This document shows positions 34,654-45,720 of a DNA stretch of 64,000 nt, piece after piece; position 1 is the stretch's first letter; every line of letters begins with the position of its first letter. The stretch comes from Alentia gelatinosa (Eukaryota; Annelida; Polychaeta; Phyllodocida; Polynoidae), in assembly GCA_950022655.1 (NCBI GenBank), contig OX465590.1:45157718-45221717 (forward strand), given 5' to 3'. A program made the translations under genes and the position numbers. Below the pieces are notes generated by a model. It worked only from the letters and a program-made list of their open reading frames with translations. It made no database searches and was not told where the DNA came from.

Positions 34654-35078
34654 TTATTACCCACCGATTACGGAGTCTCCATAGGAAATGTATAGGGCAC
34701 CTGGAAACAACTACCCGGAGATTCTGGCATGTCAGAATCTTCCGCAGGAGATTCCGGAAAAATAGTCCTATCCATAATGAGGTTGAATTATCATATACTT
34801 CAAAATAAGTTTCTTGAATGTTTATTCGATGCTAATTATATAGAATCGATCCTAATAATCTCATTTACTATCAGAAATCACTGTCATATTACACTTTGCA
34901 TGCTAAAAGTAAAGGGTAATGGCAAACTATATTTTTGGTGTATGTACACCGAATTACTAATCACTCGGATATTACTACGCGTCAACTACTCAGAGCTTAC
35001 GGCCACTCGTTCACAAAACCAGTCATTATTGTGTATATACACAATAATGACTGGTTTTGTTTATGAGTGGCCGTAATT
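34654..35078 (+). mobile_element. TTATTACCCACC-ended element, composite copy
   Basis: Starts TTATTACCCACC and holds GGAGTCTCCATAGGAAATG and paired AGATTCTGGCATGTCAGAAT hairpin words. From about 34965 it runs into a different foldback with a perfect palindrome (35013-35060). Confidence 0.7.
35013..35060. repeat. Perfect 48-bp palindrome
   Basis: Two 24-bp arms with no loop, centred on GTGTATATACAC. GGCCACTC words extend it on both sides to 35001-35072. Half of the same sequence stands at 59940-59978. Confidence 0.95.
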
Positions 35079-35471
35079 TATTACCCACCTACCAGACTAA
35101 TAACAAGTATGAACCATATATCGATGACTTTACATTGATAAGGCTACAGCACTGTCAAGCATGGTTGTAATTTGGTTTATACTTACGCCAATTATATAGT
35201 TCGCTATTTTCCCTTGTTTTTAGCATGCAACAGGTTTTCTGACAGTGAGATCTGATGGTAAATGAGATTATTAGGACTAAATGTAATTAATTTCTTTGAA
35301 TCAATATCCATGAAACTTGTTTTGAAGTAAATGATGATTTGACTTTATCATGGATGGGACTTTTTTTCCGGAATCTTCTGCGAGAGATTCTGACATGCCA
35401 GAATCTCCGGATAGTTAATTCCAGGTGCTCTATGCATTTCCTATGGAGACTACGTATTTGGTGGGTAATAA
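35079..35471 (-). mobile_element. TTATTACCCACC-ended element, full inverted copy
   Basis: Ends TTATTACCCACCTACC and GGTGGGTAATAA. It is collinear in reverse with 34654-34960 and with 59429-59833, so the two adjacent copies form a large inverted pair. Confidence 0.8.
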
Positions 35472-35635
35472 AGCCCAATACACATTTACCAATTTTGGAA
35501 CATTCATGTACCTTTGTCAGTAACAAACAGACGGTAATTTGTCTCAGGCGAGGCATCCTAACAGAGTCAGCCGTAGTCGGTAGATGTAGCACAGCTAGAG
35601 AAGGGCCAGGCAACGATTAGTGAACCACCTCCTAA

Positions 35636-36034
35636 GGCCACTCCAAAAAACAACTTGTTTCTCATCACCAAGTCATGAAAATTATGACGAGGGCGCTTTT
35701 TTTTTTTTTTTTTTTTTTTGCTATGTCAAAGAGGGCAGACATACAGTGAAACCCCACATAAGCGGACACCCTCTAATCCGGGCCGAAGTGGCTGCTTACG
35801 TGGGGTGTCTACTTATGCGGGGTTTCCAGATTTTTACTGGCTCTACATTTAATGCATTCCTGATATCAGGAGCTTTAATTTGATACTAAATACACATACC
35901 TTTTATAATTTCTATCAAGGTTCATCTATTTATAAAAAAAAAAAAAAAATTCTAAAATCGTTTTTTCTGATATTCTAAAATCGTTTTTTCTGATGCGCGC
36001 GGTGATGAGAAACAAGTTTGTTTTTTGAGTGGCC
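35636..36034. mobile_element. MITE with GGCCACTCCAAAAAAC ends
   Basis: Exact TAA at 35633-35635 and 36035-36037. Inverted ends extend over 30 bp (GGCCACTC, CTTGTTTCTCATCACC and complements). Inside are a 23-T run (35697-35719), a nested pogo-like mini element, a run of A near 35935, and two adjacent copies of a 24-bp unit with TCTAAAATCGTTTTTTCTGA. Confidence 0.85.
35738..35830. mobile_element. pogo-like mini MITE
   Basis: Left end TACAGTGAAACCCCACATAA, inverted partner TTATGCGGGGTTTCCAG, with GCGGACACC inside. CAGTRRAACCC ends next to TA are known from pogo/Tc1-mariner MITEs in many invertebrates. Only about 93 bp long. Confidence 0.6.
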
Positions 36035-36080
36035 TAAGATCTTATTTTTGTCGCTGACAAGTTGTGGTTTCTACGCTCCT

Positions 36081-36714
36081 CAGGAGGCCAAAGAACATCA
36101 TTAATAGGGCTGCCACCAAGATGGCTGCCATTTGTGGTGATGTGATGTACCGGCCATTTAATAGGGTTAATAGCAAGTCTGGGGTCATTGGTTCTTTGCA
36201 ACACACCGTATCTCCCATCGTCCTCCTCACTCCTCTCAGGATGAGGTGATAATTGTCTTTGAGTGGGAGAATACGGCCACGCAGATCCAAATCATATAAT
36301 ATTGCGTATATATTCAGTTGTACAACGGTGAAGCCACTTGGAATCTGCACAACAGGATATATTCATAGACCGTTGTGATACGCTACAAGAGTCTAAGCCC
36401 TGCGTATTTTAGACAAGCTTGTTTTAGGAATTAGTAACAAGTTTGTATTTCATATTCCCTGCATTTGCACTTTAACATTTGGGAGTGTTTTGAGAGATGC
36501 CATAGATACAAGAACAAGTGAGAGAGAGACAATGGGGAGAGAGGGGGACTGTGTAGCGATCGTACAGATAGGAGGTTTCTTATTCTATAAAGGAAGGTCA
36601 AAGAGGAGATAGATCTAGAAAAACATAAAGATGGTGAGGAAGGTGAGACAGTATTCATGACAAAATCCATGAGCATCAGAAGGTCAGTCGAGGGGATATG
36701 ATAGTTGGCGCAAA
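36081..36714. other. No gene resolved
   Basis: Includes a YY1-like AAGATGGCTGCC at about 36117. No supported exon. Confidence 0.4.
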
Positions 36715-37085
36715 GTATACGGCATATAGCCTATGATCCATGGGCGCCGCCATGACGCCCCCCGAGTAGGTGTTCTTCACTAAAGGAGGTGAAAAAGTAG
36801 GTGTTCTTCCCTAAAGGAGGTGCAAAAGAAGTGAGTGATAATTGAGAATTGTTACAACTCCAGCCTTGCGTAAATAGGTGTATAAAGTGTTCCATGTAGG
36901 AAATACCATGTCTTGGGTTTGATTATTATGTCATCTTGCTCTGGGATGGGTTTAGAGAGTCAAAGGAGCCATGGTAAAACATTGAAAGGCAGTTGAATTT
37001 GGTAAGAACAAAGAGCAAGAACACAGGTTTTGTCCCCCGACCACCTAGTGACTGCTTCATGAACTAACAATGGCTCTGTCCCCTA
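36715..37085 (+). repeat. Dispersed repeat N, copy 4
   Basis: Matches copies 1 and 3. Confidence 0.85.
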
Positions 37086-37169
37086 TGCCTGGAGGGAACT
37101 GAATTTTTCTTTTATTATTGGCAATAGTTCGCATACAGGCAATATCGCGTCTTCCACCATTCCATTTAG

Positions 37170-38410
37170 ATATCATACCTTGTTGGACCACCTAACGACG
37201 ACCTGACGACTTTCAGCAGTAAAAGGCTAAACATCGTCTAATGTAAACGTCAGGTGAGCGACGACTGTAGATCGTCTGATTACATTTGATTACAACAGAT
37301 CGTGCAATTTAGCACCACCAGGGACTTGTTTCAGTAGTTTTGTGACATTAGGCCTAGACAGACATCAACAGCGGCACCAACCGTGCAAGCAACAGCGGAA
37401 AAAATGTTGTCTAGTTTCAGAACACATGTCACAGTTTATGTCAAATATCAGTGGATCGGAGCTGCCAATTTTCTTCATATTTGGGACAATTATAGGTTAT
37501 ATGTAGTTCTTACTCGTGTTCAAGTGTCATTGCTTAATTCCTACGGGAAATGAGTAAAATTGTTTAATACTTTTGAAACCGGACACACCTTGTTAGGGGT
37601 CTGTCTTGTCCTAAGTACTGCAACTTGTGTTGATCTGTCCGTATGGTGTCACAGACGCCATCTAGGCATGTCACAAAACTACTGAAACAGGTCCCTGGCG
37701 ATTATATAGACCACTTTAGATCCAGAGACTATTCCAAGCTGGCTTGAAATAGTCATCTAGACTGTTAGTGATTCTGGAAAATCTCAGTCGTTAACCACCT
37801 CATGTTTTGGTCAAAAATACATGTCCTGCGTCGACGACCACGACGTTTTACTTAACCCTTCTTTACCAGCGACTTTCCAATGGGAAATAGATACATTCAC
37901 CTGAAGTTTAGGCAGGGTTAACTTTCAAAAACCGTCGCCTATAATCGTTGGTGGTAAATACCTCTAACGTGGACAGCAGTTTGTCTGGTGTAAACTTTTG
38001 AAGAAATTCTAAAGTAATGATGTTGTTAGTCGTCTAGTGTGAACCCTGGGTTAGAGCACCACTTGAAGACTAATAACTAGACGATCTATGGTCATCACCT
38101 TTTTAGTCGTCTAATGTAAACACTGGGTTAGAGCACTACCTGACAACTATTGATAATATACAGTCGTCACGTTTTTTTATCGTCTAGTGTAAACAACCGA
38201 TCAGGGCACCACCTGACGACTATTGGGGGCAAGGATATGGAACAATCAGTCAATAATAACGAGGAAAACGTATATCAAATGTATAAAAAGCCCACAAAAA
38301 CTAAGTTAATATGGGTGAGTGTATAAGCTATATGGACCAATGAAGAAGTGATGCCAAAAAAATCAGCTATTTGCCTGGCGATCTACAGTCGTCACCTTTT
38401 AGTCGTCCGG
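37170..38410 (+). repeat. CACCACCTGACGAC-family element, interrupted
   Basis: Related to the middle of the giant foldback (19700-20225), then to 77-bp satellite units at 38030-38220. It is interrupted by a MITE (37319-37697) and by about 150 bp of unrelated DNA at 38225-38380. Confidence 0.65.
37319..37697 (-). mobile_element. MITE with CAGGGACTTGTTTCA ends, copy 2
   Basis: Inverted, diverged copy of 34069-34371, nested in the GCACCAC repeat. The uninterrupted host sequence GCACCACCTGGTGATCG is seen at 19801. Confidence 0.8.
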
Positions 38411-38417
38411 TGTTTAA

Positions 38418-38748
38418 CCCTTTAAGGTCGGATGATGCCTTAAGGCATCACCCGGCTGGGGGCGGATGATGCCTTAAGGCATCATTTGCTGGATATTTAT
38501 GAAATTGTTTTTGAAAATGAAATATTTTAACAATAAACTTGAAATTTTTACAGAATGTAGGTGTACCCTAATATTTTCGAATTCTAAATAATGAAAATAA
38601 AAATATTAAGGATAATAGATTATATCACATTATAAACCTTCGAAGTAAGAGTTCAGAGGACAATCCCCCTGTCACCTAGAACTGTACATAGCCACAAGTA
38701 GCCGTCCCCAAGTGTGTAGGTCCGCCATAGGCGGCCGTCCTTAAAGGG
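38418..38748. mobile_element. piggyBac-like MITE, copy 2
   Basis: TTAA at 38414-38417, start CCCTTTAAGG, end CCTTAAAGGG, then TCAA (a decayed TTAA). It holds two copies of the palindrome GATGCCTTAAGGCATC near the left end, like the first copy at 10203. Confidence 0.8.
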
Positions 38749-39114
38749 TCAAGTCGGGTTAGTTTACAGGCAGGATCAGCACCTGTTCACTTTTAGCACT
38801 CTCTCCTGTAAACTAATAGTAATAATCCTTATAGAGTACACTGTTCAATAAACATTACTTTTAAAACCCTATACCTCCAATCTTTTTCCTTAATGTCCAT
38901 GACCTTATTATTATCATTCTCATCCGATCTTAGTCTTTTTTTCCATTCACGTGTGTTCTTATCGAGCAGAACACGTTACTGTTAAGGCACACTGTCTCAC
39001 CCATATGCTTGATTCCCACGTTCTCTCAGATAGAAGGAACCATTTTCTACAACATCATGAAGATAGAACAAGCACATCGCAGACCTAGTTGTGCAGGGAG
39101 GGTTTTTATACTAA

Positions 39115-39485
39115 AAGCCTGCCCCACCTACCACGATTCTGGTCCCGATTGGCCTTACGACGGCATTCCCGACACCATTCCGATTCTAGCGTGAGGTCTG
39201 GCAAAATCGTGGTAGGTGGGACAGGTTTCTGCGATTCCGTCCACGACAGCCCACGATAGGCTGCGATGAAAACGCCAATCGTAGAGGTCCCGATAAATTC
39301 CAACATGTTGGAAATTTCATAGCCTGTCGTTGGGTATCGTAGCCTATCGGGAAGATATCATGGTCAGCGTGTATGATTCACCGATTGGATCACGACAGAG
39401 GCCGAGGATTCGGGGACCTCATGATTTCGCCATTTCAAATCGTAGCGATCGGGAAGCATGTCGTGGTAGGTGGGGGTCCCCTCTT
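39115..39485 (+). mobile_element. Family B MITE, copy 5
   Basis: Starts AGCCTGCCCCACCTACC and ends GGTAGGTGGGGGTCCCC. The dyad TTCCAACATGTTGGAA is at 39298-39313. The flanks do not give an exact duplication. Confidence 0.85.
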
Positions 39486-39508
39486 AGAACGATACTTGGG
39501 CCCTTTAA

Positions 39509-39971
39509 AGGGGGGCGTCCACCAACCACGACAAGGCTGCGACAAGCGCTGACAAGAAAGTTCCAAAAGGCGCAAGTTTGTTGCAGCCTTGTCGTAAGAA
39601 GGGGGGGTTTAAGACAACGTTGTCGGGGCGTGGCGGGAAGTGCATGCTCCACCAAAATTTCTTATCGTGACACTCCATGACAAGAGTTCCCATCGCTGAT
39701 TGCCGTAAAAAAGACGTCTATGGTACTGACACACTACGACAGTGATATGGAGGAAACCGTGCCACCCCATGACAAGGGTCCAGTCGTAGGAAAAATTGAA
39801 CATGTTCGATGTTGTTGTAGCCTTGTTGGAAGGCTCCCGACAAGCTTCTTGTGGACTCTTGTCAGGAACTGGGGTTCCACAACAACAACAAGGCCTCTAA
39901 TCGTAGGCCAATTGTGGACCTTGTCGGGGAGCCATTGTCGTAGCCCTGTCGTGGTTGGTGGACGCCCCACT
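39509..39971 (+). mobile_element. Family A MITE, copy 4 (TAA duplication)
   Basis: Exact TAA at 39506-39508 and 39972-39974. The dyad TTGAACATGTTCGA is at 39796-39809. Confidence 0.85.
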
Positions 39972-39975
39972 TAAT

Positions 39976-40172
39976 AATCTAGGATCGACCCTTTTCTGTT
40001 TGCCATAGAGACCCAGGGATGATGTGGGTAAATTTTATTCAACATCTATGAACAACCTTATGGACGGCCAATACGGTCTTAGCAACCAGACTTAACATTA
40101 TTAAAAGATAATGCTTGGACAAGGTAGAGAAAGGGGTCTCCATGTACTATCTCAGATTATTAAATGGGGCCC
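39976..40172. mobile_element. Relative of GGCCTGTTGAATAA MITE
   Basis: Starts AATCTAGGATCG and passes through GAGACCCAGGGATGATG. It is collinear in reverse with the element at 5934-6154 but diverged. Confidence 0.6.
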
Positions 40173-40299
40173 AGGCTGAACGATTACGATTACGACTAAC
40201 GAGAGCTGCTACGTAAGAGTGTTCTACTCCAGCATCTGAAAAACTTGCCCTGGCGAGAGATTTTTTTTGGTAAATAAAAAAAAAAAAAAAAAGATCTCG

Positions 40300-40640
40300 G
40301 GTGATATGACCACCGTCCGTTTTTTAACTGTGGTACTCAGAATCCAAGGAAATATATTTTGCGGTTTTTATTGTTAACTTATTCCCTTATTAGTAGTTCT
40401 AGGACGTTTGTTATGAAGGATGAAACCCATCTATATCAAGAGACATAGAAATAGGTCAAATTTGTGACTGAAAAAAAATTAGGATAGAGATATTTTCCTG
40501 ATCTTCTTGACAGAGTATCACTCCGCCATTTTTAAATGTGGTCCTAAGAATTCCTGGATAGCCAATGCAGTTTTTGTCCTTTACCTTTTTCCTATCTTAG
40601 TGGAAGGCGTTTTTTATGAAGGATGAAATCCACCTAGCAA
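40300..40640 (+). repeat. Diverged direct duplication
   Basis: Two similar segments of about 140 bp (about 40300-40440 and 40505-40635) share the order ACCRCCGTCCGTTTTT-like word, GTGGT, AATTCC/AATCC and GTTWTGAAGGATGAAA. Confidence 0.55.
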
Positions 40641-40849
40641 AGGACCTATCCTTATCTAAACATCCTGACTATGTTTAACTAATTTGGAAGTTGTCACCAC
40701 TTTTTCTTATTCCTTATTCAGTTTGTTCATTCAGAGTTCTTAGTGAGATTTAATAGGAAGAGGCAAATTCTCTTTTGAGTCAAAATCCCTTTTGAGTCTA
40801 TTTTAGACAATACAGATACAGGTGGTGCAAAATAAACTCTACCTATATA

Positions 40850-40959
40850 GAACGACCTGACCATGCTGTACATGCTACAAAACGAGATGGGGAATATGTA
40901 TTTTTTACGGAACGAGGCCCCAAGCGTTTAGGGCATGTAAAGCATGGTTGGTCGTTCTC
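40850..40959. repeat. Inverted repeat with AGAACGACC arms
   Basis: AGAACGACCTGACCATGC on the left answers GCATGGTTGGTCGTTCT on the right, with a short inner segment containing a run of T. Confidence 0.7.
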
Positions 40960-41835
40960 TATTTATTACTTACTCAAGATTAATCAAACTTTCCATATAT
41001 TGGCATAGAATACATTTCTGCGTGATAGCCCACACACTGCTTATATTTTAACGTGTTCAGTATAACAGAGTACTGCAAAGGGTTCATTATACAATTCATA
41101 CTGCATAAAGCCTCCAGAGGTTACTAAACTCCCGGTTATCGCCCCGGGTAAAGCAAAGTTCCGCTCCCGATAGACTTGGCACACTACGACAAAACGAACT
41201 ACAGTTTTCTGATTTTTAATTGGAGAAACTGAATATAATTTGGGATTTCCATGTAGAAATAGCTGAAATTTCCATTTCTGACATCCGAATTTCAATTTGA
41301 GGATGTCTGAAAACCGTTAAACTGCATTAATTCTGGCTTACGGGTAGGGGGTCTATCACTACACTACGTCGGTAATCAGCGAAATCCGGAACTTGTCAAC
41401 AGACTGAATTACGGGATACCTCAATAGGGTCTATAGGGAGCAGCAGTAGGTAATTATCAAATATACTGCATGGGTATATAATAAACTAGGAGAATTGTGA
41501 CAAAGATAAAAAATTATAATATCATGCATTGGTTAATACTAAAATAACAATATTAGTAATGCTGTAGCAAATATCCAGAAATGACCTTTGATGAACTCAC
41601 CATAAAATATTCCCTAGGCTAAATAAAAGAAAACAAAATGGCCGCTCCACGCACACAATTATGTGCACCACAGAGTGACGTCACTACTTTTTGTGTGAGT
41701 TTGACTTCCGTTGACATTTTGCCAACTATCGGTCTGAAGGTTTCGTGACTCGAGGCGAACTTAATGATACATGGTTTACAATAAGGTTCGTTAAAAGTTT
41801 TAAACATCTATTTCTAATGACCTCTGGCAAAGACA
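40960..41835. other. No gene resolved
   Basis: Unassigned. A CRE-like TGACGTCA lies at about 41678. Confidence 0.4.
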
Positions 41836-41841
41836 TAGTAA

Positions 41842-42093
41842 ATGGAAAATATAAGAGACCTTCCTTTATTTAGAATAGTGAGGAATGTAGTGAATTCAGA
41901 CAGATGTTTATACTTGCTTCTTAGTTTTGAATCCCATAACAAAGAAACTCCATTGAATTTAAAGTTTCTTTATTCAGAATTTTCTGTTCTAAATAAAGCC
42001 TACATGAAACCTATTTGTGCAGAAGTTGAGTTGTTTGTAGGTAGACGATGCGTAGCAAGTAGAAATCTTCCTCCAACCTTACGTGGAATATAA
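41842..42093 (+). CDS. Unassigned 83-codon ORF
   Basis: Open frame starting MENIRDLPLFRIVRNVV, with a protein-like mix of residues and outside the repeats recurring in this window. No domain recognised, no splice sites established. It may be a decayed transposase piece or chance. Confidence 0.15.
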   Translation: MENIRDLPLFRIVRNVVNSDRCLYLLLSFESHNKETPLNLKFLYSEFSVLNKAYMKPICAEVELFVGRRCVASRNLPPTLRGI

Positions 42094-42263
42094 TAGTAAT
42101 TAAGTGCACGAAGCCAAAGTAGTTGATATCATAAATCTATGGTCTAATGTCTATGAAATACTACCAACTGCTAAGTGTGCATTGGGTTAACAAGCTGTGA
42201 ATCTATGAATAAGCAAGTAAATAAAATTGCGTTTATTCATGTTATTTAGGGATATGATGATAA

Positions 42264-42642
42264 AGTCGGGCACCCACCTACCACGATTCTGGTCCTAATA
42301 GGCCTCACAATTGCCTTCTCGACACCATACCGATTCTATCTTGAGGTCAGCGAAAATCGGGGTAGGTTGAACAGGTTTCAACGATTGTCTGCGATAGGCT
42401 GCGATTGAAAACGCCAATCGTAGACGTCCCTATAAAATCCAACATGTTGGATTTTTTGTAGCCTGTCATAGGGTATCATAGCCTATCAGGAAGATATCGT
42501 GGTCGTCGACTATAATTCACAGATTGGATCACGACATAGGTCTATGATTCTGAGACCTTCCGATAGGCTACGATTTGGGCATTTCAAATCGTAACCATCG
42601 GGGAGGATGTCGTAGACCATCGTGGTAGGTGGGGGCCCGGCT
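42264..42642 (+). mobile_element. Family B MITE, copy 6 (TAA duplication)
   Basis: Exact TAA at 42261-42263 and 42643-42645. Ends AGTCGGGCACCCACC and GGTGGGGGCCCGGCT. The dyad AATCCAACATGTTGGATT is at 42436-42453. Confidence 0.88.
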
Positions 42643-42668
42643 TAACTAAACCTAGTGACTGAGCCCAT

Positions 42669-43123
42669 AAAAGCGGGCATCCACCAACCATAACAAGGCT
42701 ACGACAATGGGTTCCCGACAAGGTCCACGACAGGCCTACGATTAGAAGGCGTGTCATATCCTTGTCGTGGTTGGTGGACCCTAGTTCCCGAAAAGAGGCT
42801 ACAAAAAGGCCACGACAGGCTGCAACATGAAGCTTGTCGGAGGCCTGTCAGGGGCCTTCCGAGAAGGTTACAACGAAATCGAACATGTTCTATTTTCCCC
42901 ACTCCTGGACCCTTGTCGTGGAGTGTGGTGATTTCCTCGATATCACTGTCGTAGTGTGTCGGGACCATGGATGTCTTTTTTACGGGACCCAGCAACGTCT
43001 ACGACACGCCCCGACAACGCTGTTGCAGAGCACCCATTCTTACGACAAGGCTACGAAAAGGCGCCGATTGGAACCTTCTTGTCGGCTCTTGTCGTAGCCT
43101 TGTCGTGGTTGGCGGATGCCCGC
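42669..43123 (-). mobile_element. Family A MITE, copy 5
   Basis: Starts AGCGGGCATCCACCAACC and ends GGATGCCCGCC followed by TTAA. The dyad GAACATGTTC is at 42881-42890. It lies 26 bp from a family B copy. Confidence 0.85.
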
Positions 43124-43858
43124 CTTAAAGATTCCATTCTCTGCCTTTTGTAACATAAATACATTTTCCAAACGACCTCAAACGTCCATCCCTACAGTCA
43201 ATGTAACAACATTTACTCATAATACTTACAACACACACTCAACTAATGATAGAATCAAATACGGGTACATCGTTAATCATCCCACTCTTTTATCTGGTAA
43301 TACCCTTCTTTTGATGCAACCTCTTTTCGCCATCTCTGAATAGGTTCAATTAGGGACATTCTTCCATTCACTTGCACATCCCTACAAGCCCACAGCCTCC
43401 CAAGTTCTCTTGATCTCTACTATGACTTAAGGTAAGTCTGATAAGTCTGATGGACTTAGCTAAGTGGCATATTGATGTAATCAGTCTCCCTGATCTCTAT
43501 AAAGGGAGGCTCAAAAGAAATCTGCCCTGGGCGATAGTTCCTTTATATCACCCTCATTCTGAAGCCTTCCTTTGGTGTTTCCTCTTTGCACTCCCACACA
43601 GAAAGCTGCAGTTTAGGGTTTCTAGTCGACAACTACTCGTATAGAGAAATATCTGCACAATATTGCCATAATTTGGATCTGCGTGATCTGCAGGGAATAT
43701 AAAATACAAACATATTACTAATCCCTGAAACAAGTATTTCTAAAATACGCATGATTTAGACTATTGTATAGCATATCACAACGGTCTATGGATATCCCCT
43801 TGTGGAGATTCCAAGTTTAGGGTTTATAGTTGACAACTACTCGCCGATAGAAATATAG
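43124..43858. other. No gene resolved
   Basis: Unassigned sequence with short frames. Confidence 0.4.
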
Positions 43859-43859
43859 A

Positions 43860-44038
43860 CAGTAGAACCCTGCGAAAGCGGACAGCCTCTGTTCCCGTGC
43901 AAACTGACCGCTTATGCAAGGTGGCCGCTTACACGGGGTTAAAATAAACATCTAATAGAGGGATCCGTTCCGAGCAAAGATGTCCGTTAACGTGAAGTGT
44001 TCGCTTGCGTATGGTGTCCGTTAGGCAGGGTTTTACTG
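43860..44038. mobile_element. pogo-like MITE
   Basis: Inverted ends CAGTAGAACCCTGCG and CAGGGTTTTACTG, with GCGGACA-type words inside, and TA directly to the right (44039). About 179 bp. Confidence 0.75.
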
Positions 44039-44089
44039 TACAAGTATTACCATGATTTTGATCTGCGTGGTTGTATTTTTCGCGTAGTT

Positions 44090-44140
44090 GAAGCGTAGTA
44101 ATACTCCGAGTGATAGCGAGGAGTATTGTGTATATTTTAA
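44090..44140. repeat. Hairpin with GAGTGATAGCGA loop
   Basis: GTAGTAATACTCC and GGAGTATT enclose GAGTGATAGCGA. It belongs to the set of small foldbacks sharing this loop style. Confidence 0.6.
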
Positions 44141-44306
44141 ATATAATATAAAGAACATAAATCTTGGTGCCTTTATCAATTTGTTAGTTCTGAATAATTC
44201 ATAGTAAGTATGTGTACTTTTATAGTATACATAGAACAAAATTATTTGGTTTGAGGCGCACCCCGAGTGATCCCGTATATGATTTAAAACCGACCAACCC
44301 CCATAT

Positions 44307-44740
44307 TGTAACAGAACAGGTTTAGGGGAGGGAATTTATAGTGGTAGCTGCCGAAATAGTTCTAGAATAGTTTAGACAATAGTTTGGGTTCTTAGCCTGT
44401 TCTGTACAGAGGAGACAAAGGAACAAAACACATGAATATATTAATATAGATCTCTGTATTCAAGTGACAATATAAGCAGTGATAATAAGACAATTATAGC
44501 AATGATAATGGAACCAGCACACTTACCTATAGAAATCAGGGAGGAGAGGTCACAAGTCTGTAGTACTGGCACAAATCAGAACGTTTCTGTTGTACCAATA
44601 CCTGTGAGTTGTGACCATGCTAGTCAGAAATGATTCAGGATGCCCCTATATAGGGGTTGTAGAGGGCAGCACTGAGTGGGCATACCCATATATGGAGAGG
44701 GGATGAGGACGAGTCACTATGGCAAGCCATTTCTGTTACA
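44307..44740 (-). repeat. LTR (3' LTR of the element)
   Basis: 434 bp, TG...CA ends with the 10-bp inverted repeat TGTAACAGAA. It differs from the other LTR by G/A at about 44582 and A/G at about 44683. ATAT precedes it. Confidence 0.95.
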
Positions 44741-44753
44741 CTCTCCCCTCCTT
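44741..44753 (-). promoter_or_regulatory. Polypurine tract
   Basis: On the minus strand the 13 bases touching the 3' LTR read AAGGAGGGGAGAG, the expected plus-strand DNA primer site. Confidence 0.85.
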
Positions 44754-45169
44754 AAACTCTGCTTGTCCTCAAGCAAAACAATATCTCAGATTTTGAGCAA
44801 AAAAAACAATCAATAATCTTTGTTCTATATGACAAACAACTATTACACTTTTTTGTTCATAAATGTATACATAGACACAACAGTAATAGGAGTGCAAGAT
44901 GACCTTTTTTAAGTGGTACTGGTTCCAAACAAATATATAAGCATATGCTTTACATAAGCTCCATAAAAGTTATGAGTACATTCATATATTTAAGTTTGTA
45001 GCAATACATCATTTGTAATCAACCAAACAAGTTTATAATCAGAAAACAATAAATATGATATACAATAGACAAAAATCTTAAGTATTGTAAGGTATACTAA
45101 TTATTGCATGACGATTAAAATGTGATTATATAAACAAATGTATCTGTATAAGACACTTCCTCGATCACC

Positions 45170-45720
45170 CCACAACAAGGCAACAGGCAGATAACCAGCA
45201 GGTCTATGAGACCATACAGCACTCATGATGATGGTGTAAGAATGTCAATGAACTTGTCCAGCAGAACCAATTATTGCACAGGTCGACTGGAGTGCAGGAT
45301 ACACATGATGATGCTGCAGGACATCATATCGCTGTAGGCTGTAGTCAGGCTGTAGGCTGTAGGCTGTAGCTACAACAACTATCTAGCATACTGCTGGCAC
45401 AGATGATGAATGGGTCTCAGTGAATCCAATATTTAGCACAAGTTTGTTTGATGCAGTATGCAAGATGACAGTGTAGGACATCCTATCATTGTAGGCGGTG
45501 GTCAGGTCTACTGGAACATACTGCTTACCCACTGTCAGCACTGATGATGAAAGGTTCTGGCAGAACCCAACAGTTAGTGTACAGGTCTGTGGAAGCGTAG
45601 AGTATGTATGATAATGGTGTAGGACATCCCGTCATCTGCAATCCGAGGTCAGGACTACTCTGATGAACTGCCTAGTCCACCAAGACAAATGAAGAACCGG
45701 TTCAGCAGAGCCTCACAAGC
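45170..45720 (-). repeat. Degenerate 150-bp repeats inside the LTR element
   Basis: The word GYAGGACATC recurs at about 45315, 45473 and 45618, each with similar surroundings (GATGATG, CAGAACC, CACAGGTCTG words). This untranslated zone lies between the ORF and the 3' LTR. A run of GGCTGTA units is at about 45335-45370. Confidence 0.7.

Larger units (their letters stand above)
35472..36080 (+). mobile_element. Family P MITE with nested MITE
   Basis: Begins AGCCCAATACACATTTACC after TAA (35469-35471) and resumes after the nested element at about 36038 with GTCGCTGACAAGTTGTGG. The right end is not recognised. Confidence 0.7.
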
